From the NCBI GenBank assembly GCA_004294445.1, contig REAZ01000008.1:113999-177998 (forward strand): a DNA stretch of 64,000 nt. The letters run 5' to 3'. The position numbers and the translations under genes are program-made. Below, piece by piece: positions 1 to 7,534 of the stretch. Numbering within the stretch: position 1 is the stretch's first letter; every line of letters begins with the position of its first letter. Source of the stretch: Cytophagales bacterium (GTDB lineage: Bacteria; Bacteroidota; Bacteroidia; Cytophagales; Thermoflexibacteraceae). The notes beneath the pieces were generated by a model. The model was not told the DNA's origin. It worked only from the letters and a program-made list of their open reading frames with translations, and ran no database searches.

Positions 1-183
1 TTCTTCGCTATTGTATGCCAATACAGTCTCCTCTGTGGGTTCAGACAAAGCTATTTCTTCTTTGGACGGAGCAAGTAAATAAAGCGATATCCCTCCCAAT
101 AAAACGATACCCAACACAATGCCCAAAAAATTTTGCGTTGTTTTCCTCTCATAATCCCTTGGTGAGTATTTATTTTTTTCCAT
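1..183 (-). CDS. N-terminus of an unknown single-span membrane protein (cut by window edge)
   Basis: The reading frame starts at an ATG at 183 and runs off the left edge, giving 61 residues. A short charged head (MEKNKYSPRDYERK) is followed by one hydrophobic helix at about residues 19-38 (FLGIVLGIVLLGGISLYLLA), then an acidic, Ser/Pro-containing stretch. This predicts an inner-membrane anchor with the bulk of the protein outside the cytoplasm. The family is not recognisable from this fragment. It is divergent from the IscA-like gene at 408. Confidence 0.6.
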   Translation of the reverse strand, partial: MEKNKYSPRDYERKTTQNFLGIVLGIVLLGGISLYLLAPSKEEIALSEPTEETVLAYNSEE

Positions 184-360
184 GATTTTAAAAACACATA
201 ATAAAGTGAAATATTATAATGGCTTTGTAGCCAAAGAAGTCATCTTTCAATATAATTGTTGAAAAATATATTATTAATTAATAGAGGGTAATGAAGTGTA
301 CGTTTACATATTTATCAATTTGAGTGCCAAGTTTTAAAATAGATTTTCATTTCTTTTTTC

Positions 361-368
361 TAACTTTG
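361..368 (+). promoter_or_regulatory. Bacteroidota -7 box (TAnnTTTG) upstream of the IscA-like gene
   Basis: TAACTTTG matches the phylum consensus TAnnTTTG and lies 39 nt before the ATG at 408. No TTG is seen at the expected -33 spacing, so only the -7 half is supported. Confidence 0.5.
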
Positions 369-407
369 TAATGAGCAAATCTGTATATTTAGACTTTACA
401 AATAGAG

Positions 408-716
408 ATGTTAAAACCTGTAACGATTAGCGAAAAAGCTGCTTCCGAAATAAAGCATATTCTTAGCAATAAAAATATCCCTGCCGACTACGGCTTGCGA
501 ATACTTGTGCAGGGCGGCGGCGGGTGCGGCGGTGCAAAATTCCGATTGGGCTTCGACAAGCAAAAAGAAGGCGATTTGGCATATACAGAACAAGAAATTC
601 TCGTCTATTATGAAAAACGCCAACTGATGTACCTTATGGGGCTGCAAATAGATTTTGAAGAAAGAGCAGATGCAAGAGGTTTTGTTTTTAACCCAATGCA
701 GCTCAAAAGAGATTAA
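408..716 (+). CDS. IscA/HesB-family (A-type) protein lacking the C-terminal Cys pair
   Basis: This 102-residue protein has the A-type carrier fold signature: an N-terminal ITISEKA-type start, a glycine-rich turn with one cysteine (GGGGCGGAKF, Cys40), and the terminal GFVF segment. Family members that carry or deliver Fe-S clusters normally use three cysteines, one in the Gly-rich turn and a CxC or CGC pair near the end. Here the protein stops at FNPMQLKRD and the pair is absent, so cluster binding by the standard site is doubtful. It precedes ung by 13 nt and the two may be co-transcribed. The fold call is firm; function as an Fe-S carrier is uncertain. Confidence 0.8.
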   Translation: MLKPVTISEKAASEIKHILSNKNIPADYGLRILVQGGGGCGGAKFRLGFDKQKEGDLAYTEQEILVYYEKRQLMYLMGLQIDFEERADARGFVFNPMQLKRD

Positions 717-729
717 AAAAAGAAAAACT

Positions 730-1395
730 ATGGACGTAAAAATAGCAGATTCGTGGAAACAAAGATTAGCACCAGAGTTTGAAAAAGAGTATTTCAACAC
801 GTTGGTTGCTTTCCTCAAAGAAGAATACAAAACTCAAAAAATATATCCTGCGGGCAAAAATATCTTTAATGCTTTCGAAAAATGTAGTTTCGAGGACACC
901 AAAATCGTCATCATTGGGCAAGACCCCTATCATGGGGCGGGGCAGGCAAATGGCTTGAGTTTTTCGGTGAGCGAGGGCGTACCTTCGCCGCCTTCCCTTG
1001 TCAATATTTTCAAGGAAATAGCCAGCGATTTGGGCAAGCCGATCCCCCCGTCGGGCAATCTGGAACGCTGGGCAGAGCAAGGCGTACTATTGCTCAATGC
1101 CATCTTAACGGTAAGGGCGGGGCAGCCAGCTTCTCATCATAACAAGGGCTGGGAAAAATTTACAGATGCAGTAATTCAGACGATTGCGGCAGAAAAAGAA
1201 GGCGTTGTATTTTTACTTTGGGGCAAATATGCACAAGACAAAGGCAGCAAAATAGACCGAAATAAGCACTGCGTACTTACCGCAAAGCACCCCTCTCCCA
1301 TGGCTGCCAACGGCGGCGGCTGGTTCGGTTGCAAACATTTTAGCAAGGCGAATGAGTACCTAAAAAGTAAGGGAGAGAGAGAAATAGATTGGTAA
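730..1395 (+). CDS. ung: uracil-DNA glycosylase, family 1
   Basis: This enzyme removes uracil from DNA to start base-excision repair. The 221-residue length is typical. The water-activating motif GQDPYHG is at about residues 63-69, with the catalytic Asp at about 65. A central LLLNAILTVRAGQP stretch follows, and the minor-groove loop HPSPMAANGG begins at about residue 187. I place the start at the ATG at 730 (MDVKIADSW) because an upstream in-frame ATG at 655 would overlap the preceding gene by about 60 nt and add a non-homologous tail. It lies just downstream of the IscA-like gene. Confidence 0.95.
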   Translation: MDVKIADSWKQRLAPEFEKEYFNTLVAFLKEEYKTQKIYPAGKNIFNAFEKCSFEDTKIVIIGQDPYHGAGQANGLSFSVSEGVPSPPSLVNIFKEIASDLGKPIPPSGNLERWAEQGVLLLNAILTVRAGQPASHHNKGWEKFTDAVIQTIAAEKEGVVFLLWGKYAQDKGSKIDRNKHCVLTAKHPSPMAANGGGWFGCKHFSKANEYLKSKGEREIDW

Positions 1396-1513
1396 TATGA
1401 TTTGCTAATTTCTTGAAAAAAAAAACAATGTTTTTGAAAATGTATTTTTTTTGCTAAATTAACTAAAATTTTTTTAGTATTACTTGCTGAACACTACCCA
1501 TTAATTTTGGCAA

Positions 1514-2152
1514 ATGAAGAAAAGATATTGGTTACTTACTTTTATTATTTTTTTAGGGTGGCTCTTTGGGCGGTCGTGTGCGGTGAATGTGAGCCAAGAC
1601 GCCATTAGGCGTGTAAATCTGTACTACGGGGTAGAAGTGGAGGAGATTTGCAAAGAAATAGGAATGCCCGCCGCTTACTTCAAAGCCTTGATAATCTTAG
1701 AATGTTCGGCAAAGAAAAATCCGCCGAGCAGGTACGAACACCATGTTTTTGAGAAATTGAGAGCAGTAAAAAATGGCAGAATAAAGAGCTATTCGGGCAT
1801 CAGAAAAGCAGATTTGGAGGACTATTCCGACCAGACTATTAAGCAGTTAGCTACTTCTTGGGGGGCATTACAGCTTATGGGCTATAATTGTCTCAAGCTA
1901 AATATCAGCATTGATGAGCTAAGGGGGAGTAATTCTCTGCGACATTCTATCATTTGGTGCAAGAAAAACTATGGAACATACTTAAAAAACAAAGATTTTA
2001 GGAATGCTTTTCATATTCATAACACAGGGAAACCGCACCCACTTTTTTGGGTGGCACAAACGCATGACCCCGCCTACGTAAGCAGAGGAATAGCCTACGC
2101 AAACGCGATGGGCGTGCAAAGAAATACTATAACTACAATCTTATGTTTGTAA
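1514..2152 (+). CDS. exported lysozyme-like / N-acetylmuramidase-like protein
   Basis: The 212-residue protein starts with a hydrophobic signal or anchor (MKKRYWLLTFIIFLGWLFG, then a Cys at about 22). The remainder resembles the lysozyme-like N-acetylmuramidase family (DUF3380 type). A helix with a candidate catalytic Glu (ALIILEC, about residues 54-60) is followed by a YEHHVFEKL segment and the characteristic TSWGALQLMGYN motif in mid-protein. Such enzymes cleave peptidoglycan. The C-terminal third is not recognised. The stop overlaps the ATG of the next gene by 10 nt, implying translational coupling. A TAATTTTG box at 1502-1509 lies only 5 nt before the ATG. Confidence 0.55.
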   Translation: MKKRYWLLTFIIFLGWLFGRSCAVNVSQDAIRRVNLYYGVEVEEICKEIGMPAAYFKALIILECSAKKNPPSRYEHHVFEKLRAVKNGRIKSYSGIRKADLEDYSDQTIKQLATSWGALQLMGYNCLKLNISIDELRGSNSLRHSIIWCKKNYGTYLKNKDFRNAFHIHNTGKPHPLFWVAQTHDPAYVSRGIAYANAMGVQRNTITTILCL

Positions 2153-2553
2153 ACCAAGTGCAAGTAAGGGTTCGCTATGCCGATACCGACCAAATGGGCT
2201 ATGTTTATTACGGCAAATACGCTTCTTTCTATGAAATAGCAAGAGTCGAGGCACTCAGGAATATTGGGGTGAGCTATAAGGCATTAGAGGAGCAAGGGGT
2301 AATGATGCCCGTTTTGGAAAATCATTCTCATTATTTGCAGCCTGCACAGTTTGATGACCTACTCACTATCAAAGTGAGTATCAGGCAAATGCCTTCAGCA
2401 AAAATCATTTTTCATTATGAAATATACAACGAGGCAAGCCAACTCATTCATCGTGGCGAAACAGTGCTTGTATTTATCAGTAAGGCAACACGCAAAATAG
2501 TGCGTCCACCGAGCCTTATTTTGGAGGTATTGAAGCCATATTTTGGACTATAA
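2143..2553 (+). CDS. hotdog-fold acyl-CoA thioesterase (YbgC/4HBT family)
   Basis: The 136-residue protein has the 4-hydroxybenzoyl-CoA thioesterase signature near its start: RYADTDQMGYVYYGKY, with Asp16 at the usual catalytic position, followed by the substrate-tunnel helix (FYEIARVEALR). A single hotdog domain fills the chain. YbgC-like members hydrolyse short or long acyl-CoA and are often linked to the Tol-Pal envelope genes, but no tol genes are present here. The start overlaps the lysozyme-like gene by 10 nt, so the two are probably co-translated. Confidence 0.88.
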   Translation: MFVNQVQVRVRYADTDQMGYVYYGKYASFYEIARVEALRNIGVSYKALEEQGVMMPVLENHSHYLQPAQFDDLLTIKVSIRQMPSAKIIFHYEIYNEASQLIHRGETVLVFISKATRKIVRPPSLILEVLKPYFGL

Positions 2554-2574
2554 TAATTTTTTTATGCAAAGTAT

Positions 2575-2604
2575 TTGATATTTCAATATAAACCACTACC
2601 TTTG
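2575..2604 (+). promoter_or_regulatory. promoter for the tRNA-Ser/tRNA-Met pair
   Basis: TTG at 2575-2577, a 19-nt spacer, and TACCTTTG at 2597-2604 form a complete Bacteroidota promoter ending 35 nt before tRNA-Ser. Confidence 0.75.
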
Positions 2605-2639
2605 CACCGTAATTTAACGAATTAAGCCAAATACATCAT

Positions 2640-2724
2640 AGAGGGATGGCAGAGCGGTTTAATGCGGCGGTCTTGAAAACCGTTGACTGTAATAGGTCCG
2701 GGGGTTCGAATCCCTCTCCCTCTG
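2640..2724 (+). tRNA. tRNA-Ser (anticodon UGA)
   Basis: An 85-nt cloverleaf with the long variable arm of class II tRNAs. Acceptor AGAGGGA pairs with TCCCTCT. The anticodon loop CTTGAAA places UGA at 2674-2676. The T arm is GGGGG-TTCGAAT-CCCTC, and the discriminator base is G. The CCA end is not encoded. Confidence 0.95.
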
Positions 2725-2772
2725 CAAGCGATTCAATGAAAACTTGGGTCGCTTTTTTTCTCAAAATACTTC

Positions 2773-2846
2773 GGCGAGGTAGCTCAGTTGGTTAGAGCAC
2801 AGGATTCATAACCCTGAGGTCGGGGGTTCGAGCCCCCCTTTCGCTA
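2773..2846 (+). tRNA. tRNA-Met (anticodon CAU, elongator type)
   Basis: A 74-nt cloverleaf. Acceptor GGCGAGG pairs with TTTCGCT using three G-U pairs. The D arm GCTCAGTTGGTTAGAGC is standard, the anticodon CAT is at 2807-2809, and the T arm is GGGGG-TTCGAGC-CCCCC. It lacks the initiator's three G-C pairs in the anticodon stem. A CAU anticodon could also be the lysidine-modified tRNA-Ile2, so the amino-acid identity is less sure than the gene call. Confidence 0.88.
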
Positions 2847-2847
2847 C

Positions 2848-2890
2848 AAAACCGCATTTGGAACTATTCCAATGCGGTTTTTTCTTTTTT
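2848..2890 (+). terminator. Rho-independent terminator after the tRNAs
   Basis: AACCGCATT pairs with AATGCGGTT and the inner GGAA with TTCC (one bulged T). A T-rich run follows. Confidence 0.8.
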
Positions 2891-2962
2891 GCCACAAAAT
2901 TTGCCACAGAATTAGGGCTTTATAAGTGCCGTTGCCCGAGTCCCTCGGACGACAAAGTGGGA

Positions 2963-2990
2963 AAATGCCCTTCACATTTCTGCAAAGGGC
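2963..2990 (-). terminator. hairpin terminator for the MmeI-like gene
   Basis: Read on the minus strand, GCCCTT pairs with AAGGGC around a 12-nt loop and is followed by ATTTTC. It lies 7 nt after the stop codon at 2998. Confidence 0.5.
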
Positions 2991-2997
2991 TTGGAGT

Positions 2998-5745
2998 TTA
3001 TTTTTCTTTCCGTTTTTTCTTTACCTTTTCTTTGGTAAATAAATCGGCGGTGTATTTTTCGTATAGCTCAAAGAGGAAAACCATGCGGTTTGCTTCGCTT
3101 GTAAATGGCTGCGGTCTGTATGCTAAATCTACGGCTTTGTCTAGCTCGTTATGTGCTTTTACTAAGGCTGGTGGCATATTATTTGGGTGATAAAGGTCTG
3201 CCAAAGAAGCATTTGGAAACAAAGCCCTTGCATCTAATACTTTTTGTGCTGCCTTTTCTATAGCTATTATTTGCTTTTTATCTGGATTTTCCGCCCAAGG
3301 AAAGTTATTGTAAACTATTTCATTTGAATAACGAAAATCACTTTTTAGGCGACCGCAAGTATATTTTACCCAAGCTATATGCATCGCAGAAGTTAAGACT
3401 CCAAAATGATATATAGTTGCGGTGCTATTTACTGATGAACACGAATTAGTAAGAATATCATTTTTATCAAAAAAACCTAATGGAATATATTTTCTGTTTT
3501 CTGAAGTTGTATTAGGTATTAAAATATATTTCCCAGACGGTTGCCTAATCTCACCAAACAGCATGGGCGTGTTGGCTAGTTTATTAGTTGCTTTTCTGCT
3601 ACTTGCTAACCTATATTTTTCCACTAATGCCATTCTTTTCATAACTTCAGGCAACTTTTTCCTTTCTGCGGGGTCTGAATCTACCAGCCACAAGCACCAG
3701 CGTTTTTCATTGTTTAGAAATTCATGCGCTGAAATTATGGGCTTTATGTATTTTTCAGCTTGCGGTTCTTTTTGTAAAAATTCGTTTTTTTCTTCATCAG
3801 TAAAAAGTAAATGACCTCCGTCATTAGGCATATTCCCAAACACAATTTTAGGTACATTGCAAATTGGTGTTCTTCTTTTTTCTATCAAAATATCTTTTGC
3901 ATCTACCAAATAAGGATTGATATTTCGTGCTTTTATTTCATGTGCTGCACCTTTAATATCCTCATAATCAAAAATTACCTTGCTATCTGTATCATAATTT
4001 GCGAAGCCAATAATGACACAATAAACTGCCGCATTTCCTTTGGCTTCGTTACTCCATCTGAAAGTGCGGTGTGCAAAATGAATTTTGATATGGTATTTAT
4101 AAAGCATTTGTCCCCAAAGAATAGCCGTTTGTTCGCCTTGAACAATGGAGTTTGTAGAAACAAAACCTACTTTGATTTTTGAGTCTTGAATGTACTTTGC
4201 CGCCTTGATATACCATGCTGTAACATAATCTAATACGCCACTGCCATCAACATTCTCAAACTGTTTGATGACTTCATCACGCTGATTTTGTTTCATTATT
4301 TTTGAACCAATAAAGGGCGGATTTCCAAGAATAAACGAAAGTTCATCTTTTGGGATAACGCTTTCCCATGCTATTTGGAGTGCGTTTCCATGCACAATGT
4401 TAGGCGATTTTTTGAGAGGTAGTCGGGCAAAATAATCTCCAAACCTACTGCTAATGAGCATATTCATTTGGTGGTCAATGAGGTACATAGCTACTTCGGC
4501 TATTCTTGCAGGAAATTCCTCGTACTCTATGCCGCACATTTGGTCGATATCTATCAGTATTAGCCCTCGAATGTCTAATACTTGCTGTCCTTTTTGAATG
4601 GCTGCCAAGACTTCTATTTCCAATAAACGCAGCTCTCGGTAAGTAATAATTAAGAAATTTCCACAACCGCAAGCGGGGTCAAGGAAATGCAGTTTACTTA
4701 GCTTTTTATGAAATTCGGGCAGTTTGTTTTTGTTTTCTTTGATAGATTCAAACTCCTGCCAAAGTTCATCTAAGAAAAGCGGTTTTATCACTTTGAGGAT
4801 ATTGCTTTCGCTGGTGTAGTGCGCACCCAAGTTGCGGCGTTCTACGGGGTTCATCACACTTTGGAACATAGAACCAAAAATGGCGGGCGATATTTTACTC
4901 CAATCTATGTAACAGCACTCCAATAATGCCCGTCGCATTTTGCTATCAAAGCTCGCCATTGGCAAGTTTTCGTCAAACAATTTTCCATTGACGTAGGCAA
5001 AATCTGCCAACTGCTCATCAAGGTTTTTGAAACGCTTTTCTTTGGGTGTGTTGAGGACTTGGAACAGCTCTTGGAGTTTGGCGGCAAGGTCGCTGCCATC
5101 TTCGGAAGTGCGCTGCTCTATGTAGTCTTGGAATTGTTGCTTGTTAAATATGCTAGTATCTTCGGCAAAAAGGCAGAATAAAACCCTCACCAGATAGACT
5201 TCTAAGGGGTGTCCTTCATAACCAATTTCTTTGAGGCGGTCGTGGAGCTTGCCCATCAGTTCGGCAGCTTTGATGTTTGCGGGGTCTTGCTCTCTGAATA
5301 TTTTTTTGGGATAACCTAAAATGTGTCCAAAATGCTGCACATTTTTTACCAATTCATTGATTTTGAATTCAATGATAGTATCTTCTTCCAAGTCATAAAG
5401 CCTAAAATTTTCAAAGTCAGAAATGAGAATATACTTTGGGAGTTCGTGCTGCCGAAGCCCATGCAAATATTCTTTTGCTTGGGTGTAGGCTTTATCGAGG
5501 TTTTTGCCTCTGCTTTTCATTTCTATTAGGATAGTGCCTTTCCAAAGCAGGTCAATGTAGCCATCTTTTTCGTCAAGTTTTTTTACCCTATATTCAAAAC
5601 TTGCAAATCTTTTTCGGCTGATGCCAAAAACATTAAAAAATTCCACTAAAAAAGGTTTAGCGTCCGCCTCTTCATTGGCTGTATTTTCCCATTCTTTGGA
5701 AAAAAGAACGGCTCTTTCTCTGATTTCATTCCAACTTAGTACCAT
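2998..5745 (-). CDS. MmeI-like (type IIG/IIL) restriction-modification protein
   Basis: A single 915-residue chain carries endonuclease and adenine methyltransferase activities. The N-terminal domain has D65-x9-E75-x-K77 (IDLLW...IEMK), the spacing of the MmeI PD-ExK nuclease site. A helical linker follows, with NLGAHYTSE just before the methyltransferase. SAM motif I (LDPACGCGNF) lies at about 355-365 and the catalytic NPPF at about 475. The C-terminal third is the predicted target-recognition domain. MmeI-type enzymes methylate one strand and cut about 20 nt away. I prefer the ATG at 5745 (MVLSWNEIRERA) to one 34 codons upstream because the extra residues are basic, low-complexity and not family-like. 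No separate nuclease or helicase genes adjoin it, which argues against a DISARM-type system. Confidence 0.88.
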   Translation of the reverse strand: MVLSWNEIRERAVLFSKEWENTANEEADAKPFLVEFFNVFGISRKRFASFEYRVKKLDEKDGYIDLLWKGTILIEMKSRGKNLDKAYTQAKEYLHGLRQHELPKYILISDFENFRLYDLEEDTIIEFKINELVKNVQHFGHILGYPKKIFREQDPANIKAAELMGKLHDRLKEIGYEGHPLEVYLVRVLFCLFAEDTSIFNKQQFQDYIEQRTSEDGSDLAAKLQELFQVLNTPKEKRFKNLDEQLADFAYVNGKLFDENLPMASFDSKMRRALLECCYIDWSKISPAIFGSMFQSVMNPVERRNLGAHYTSESNILKVIKPLFLDELWQEFESIKENKNKLPEFHKKLSKLHFLDPACGCGNFLIITYRELRLLEIEVLAAIQKGQQVLDIRGLILIDIDQMCGIEYEEFPARIAEVAMYLIDHQMNMLISSRFGDYFARLPLKKSPNIVHGNALQIAWESVIPKDELSFILGNPPFIGSKIMKQNQRDEVIKQFENVDGSGVLDYVTAWYIKAAKYIQDSKIKVGFVSTNSIVQGEQTAILWGQMLYKYHIKIHFAHRTFRWSNEAKGNAAVYCVIIGFANYDTDSKVIFDYEDIKGAAHEIKARNINPYLVDAKDILIEKRRTPICNVPKIVFGNMPNDGGHLLFTDEEKNEFLQKEPQAEKYIKPIISAHEFLNNEKRWCLWLVDSDPAERKKLPEVMKRMALVEKYRLASSRKATNKLANTPMLFGEIRQPSGKYILIPNTTSENRKYIPLGFFDKNDILTNSCSSVNSTATIYHFGVLTSAMHIAWVKYTCGRLKSDFRYSNEIVYNNFPWAENPDKKQIIAIEKAAQKVLDARALFPNASLADLYHPNNMPPALVKAHNELDKAVDLAYRPQPFTSEANRMVFLFELYEKYTADLFTKEKVKKKRKEK

Positions 5746-5874
5746 GTTTTTGAGATAATGCTTTGTTTTTTGTAAATATTTGGTTTTTATTTTGGAAAAG
5801 CAAGGTTGTGGGGGGATTTTTTGTTTTTTGGTGGGGTGGTATGGCAAGACTTGTCAGTGAGATGCTGGCAAGGG

Positions 5875-5904
5875 CAAATTTACAGAAGTAATTTTTCACA
5901 GCAA
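5875..5904 (-). promoter_or_regulatory. promoter for the MmeI-like gene
   Basis: On the minus strand TTG (5902-5904), 19 nt, then TAAATTTG (5875-5882) match the phylum consensus exactly. The predicted 5' leader is about 120 nt, which also supports the start at 5745. The rest of 5746-5979 shows no gene. Confidence 0.7.
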
Positions 5905-5979
5905 AGTATTAGCAAAGGAATCAATCGTATCTTTCAGGAAGTGCTTGCATATATGTCGGTATAGCTTTAGTTCCATAGG

Positions 5980-6771
5980 TTATTTAGCATTCTTTTGTTG
6001 TTCCATTGCTTTGGGAGTCATTAAAAGAAAAGGTAATGCTTTTTCATACTTTAATTCATCATAAAACAAACCAATACGAGATAGGTTATTGTAATAGTCA
6101 TTCAAATTGTTGTAATAGAAAAGTTCACTATTGATATACCAAGCATTTGAGCCTAAATGATGGCTCAAAAACCACTTTTCCAGAAGCCTTGCTGTCCTAC
6201 CATTGCCATCATTAAAAGGGTGTATTTTTACAAATACCAGATGAATCAAAGAAGCATAAAAGAAAACCTCTATGGTGGTTAAATTGCTTGTGAGTAACTC
6301 ATCTACCTCCTGCCAAAATCGTTCAAATTCTCTTTTTACAATGGTCGGAGAAGCAGCTTCATATTGTATGCGCTGCGTTTGTTGTTCCATAATAAGCATA
6401 TTCCCACTTCTTACTACGCCCCTTTGTGCTTCTGGCAATAAATGCAGGGTTGCTATGCTGTGGGCTTTATAGAAATTTGACAAAGACAAGTTGTTATCTC
6501 TTGCAAATTCATAGGCTATAAATAAGTCATTAGGCTTTTCGGTAAGATTAGGCAGGTATTCGATATTCAATACTTTATGCTTTACATAGCTATCTACTTC
6601 AAGGGTTTCGCCCTCAATGCGTGATGAAGACATTACTGATACGGCAGTAGCAAATTTGAATTTTTCAGCAGTCCATTCCCTTTTTTGCACTAAGCCAAAT
6701 GCCTCTACTAAATCAACATCTAATAGAGATACATAAGTCGCAAATAGGTTTTTGTTGAATAATTTTTCCAT
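5980..6771 (-). CDS. Fic-domain protein, class II (self-inhibited)
   Basis: The 263-residue protein carries the Fic active-site motif HPFNDGNGRTAR at about residues 184-195, complete with the catalytic His and the phosphate-binding residues. Enzymes of this family usually transfer AMP from ATP onto a target hydroxyl. The N-terminal part contains S-x-x-x-E-G (Ser49 to Gly54, in SSSRIEGET), the inhibitory-helix motif that marks class II Fic proteins in which Glu (here Glu53) blocks ATP binding. No DNA-binding domain is obvious at the C-terminus. It follows the small gene at 7034 by 5 nt on the same strand. The target is unknown. Confidence 0.88.
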   Translation of the reverse strand: MEKLFNKNLFATYVSLLDVDLVEAFGLVQKREWTAEKFKFATAVSVMSSSRIEGETLEVDSYVKHKVLNIEYLPNLTEKPNDLFIAYEFARDNNLSLSNFYKAHSIATLHLLPEAQRGVVRSGNMLIMEQQTQRIQYEAASPTIVKREFERFWQEVDELLTSNLTTIEVFFYASLIHLVFVKIHPFNDGNGRTARLLEKWFLSHHLGSNAWYINSELFYYNNLNDYYNNLSRIGLFYDELKYEKALPFLLMTPKAMEQQKNAK

Positions 6772-6776
6772 AGTGC

Positions 6777-7034
6777 CTACTGATTAAAAATGTCTGCGTG
6801 AATTATGTCTTTGTTGTTGTGGGCAACTTGTTTTTCTATGTTGCTAACCAGTTTAAGGGTTTTATTGATGATGGGTTCAAGGCATTGTTCATCTTTGCCA
6901 TCAATGAAATTTTGAATCTCTTTGCGTTTCAGATTGTACATTCTGTAAATTCCAAAGTCCAAGTCATTGGCATTGAACTGGAACATTTCCTTTAGTAAAA
7001 ACTTTAACAGGTCTATTGAATTTTCCTTATTCAT
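6777..7034 (-). CDS. small protein resembling the N-terminus of Mod-type DNA methyltransferases
   Basis: This 85-residue protein reads MNKENSIDLLKFLLKEMFQ and then contains ANDLDFGIYRMYNLKRKEI. By recollection, that pattern is typical of the extreme N-terminus of large Mod/COG2189-like adenine methyltransferases. Nothing of the methyltransferase core follows, because the frame ends and Fic begins 5 nt later. It could be a remnant of a deleted type III-like mod gene, or a small partner protein of Fic. An -7-like box (TACATTTG on the minus strand, 7097-7104) lies upstream without a clear -33. Confidence 0.55.
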   Translation of the reverse strand: MNKENSIDLLKFLLKEMFQFNANDLDFGIYRMYNLKRKEIQNFIDGKDEQCLEPIINKTLKLVSNIEKQVAHNNKDIIHADIFNQ

Positions 7035-7167
7035 TTCTTCTTTTAGTATGGATTCGCTAATTTATGTTTTTAAGTGTCTTAAAAGCTATATTTTTTCAAA
7101 TGTATAAAAATCCAATAGGAACGCCCATTTATTGCAGGATTCATTTCTGGTATCAGAAAATCAAGTC

Positions 7168-7515
7168 CTATACTAATTTGTTGCCCTCATCAGGAAAAAT
7201 GACCCAAGGTTTAAATGTTTTTGCCTCTTCAAAATCCATCATAGCATAAGACATAATAATCACAATGTCGCCAACTTGGGCAAGACGTGCCGCAGCTCCG
7301 TTAAGACAGATAGTGCCGCTCCCACGCTCTCCTTCTATAGTATAAGTCTCAAAACGTTGCCCGTTGTTGTTATTTACAATTTGTACTTTTTCGCCTACTA
7401 TTATGTTCGCTGCATCTAAAAGGTCTTTGTCAATCGTGATGCTACCTACATAGTTAAGTTCTGCTTGTGTTATTTTTACACGATGTATTTTTGACTTCAA
7501 AACATTAATCCACAT
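7168..7515 (-). CDS. panD: aspartate 1-decarboxylase
   Basis: This enzyme makes beta-alanine for pantothenate. The 115-residue proenzyme has the self-cleavage site Gly24-Ser25 in YVGSITID, which generates the pyruvoyl group, and the conserved [17 protein letters not shown] stretch. It lies 19 nt downstream of panC on the same strand, so the two act in one operon feeding the same reaction: beta-alanine from PanD is a PanC substrate. Confidence 0.97.
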   Translation of the reverse strand: MWINVLKSKIHRVKITQAELNYVGSITIDKDLLDAANIIVGEKVQIVNNNNGQRFETYTIEGERGSGTICLNGAAARLAQVGDIVIIMSYAMMDFEEAKTFKPWVIFPDEGNKLV

Positions 7516-7534
7516 TTTGCGATTGGTTAGATTT

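Noticed and set aside
411..830. 139-codon minus-strand frame opposite the IscA-like and ung genes
   Set aside because: It is the antisense shadow of two well-supported genes; the translated sequence has no family features.
2858..3190. 110-codon plus-strand frame after tRNA-Met, considered as an integrase remnant
   Set aside because: It starts inside the tRNA terminator, overlaps the MmeI-like gene antisense and shows no integrase motif.
2998..5745. DISARM-type defence cluster based on the methyltransferase
   Set aside because: The protein carries its own nuclease motif, and no DrmA/B/C-like genes adjoin.
2640..7200. Attachment-site duplications of the tRNA-Met or tRNA-Ser 3' end
   Set aside because: I found no second copy of either tRNA end before panD, so island borders cannot be claimed.
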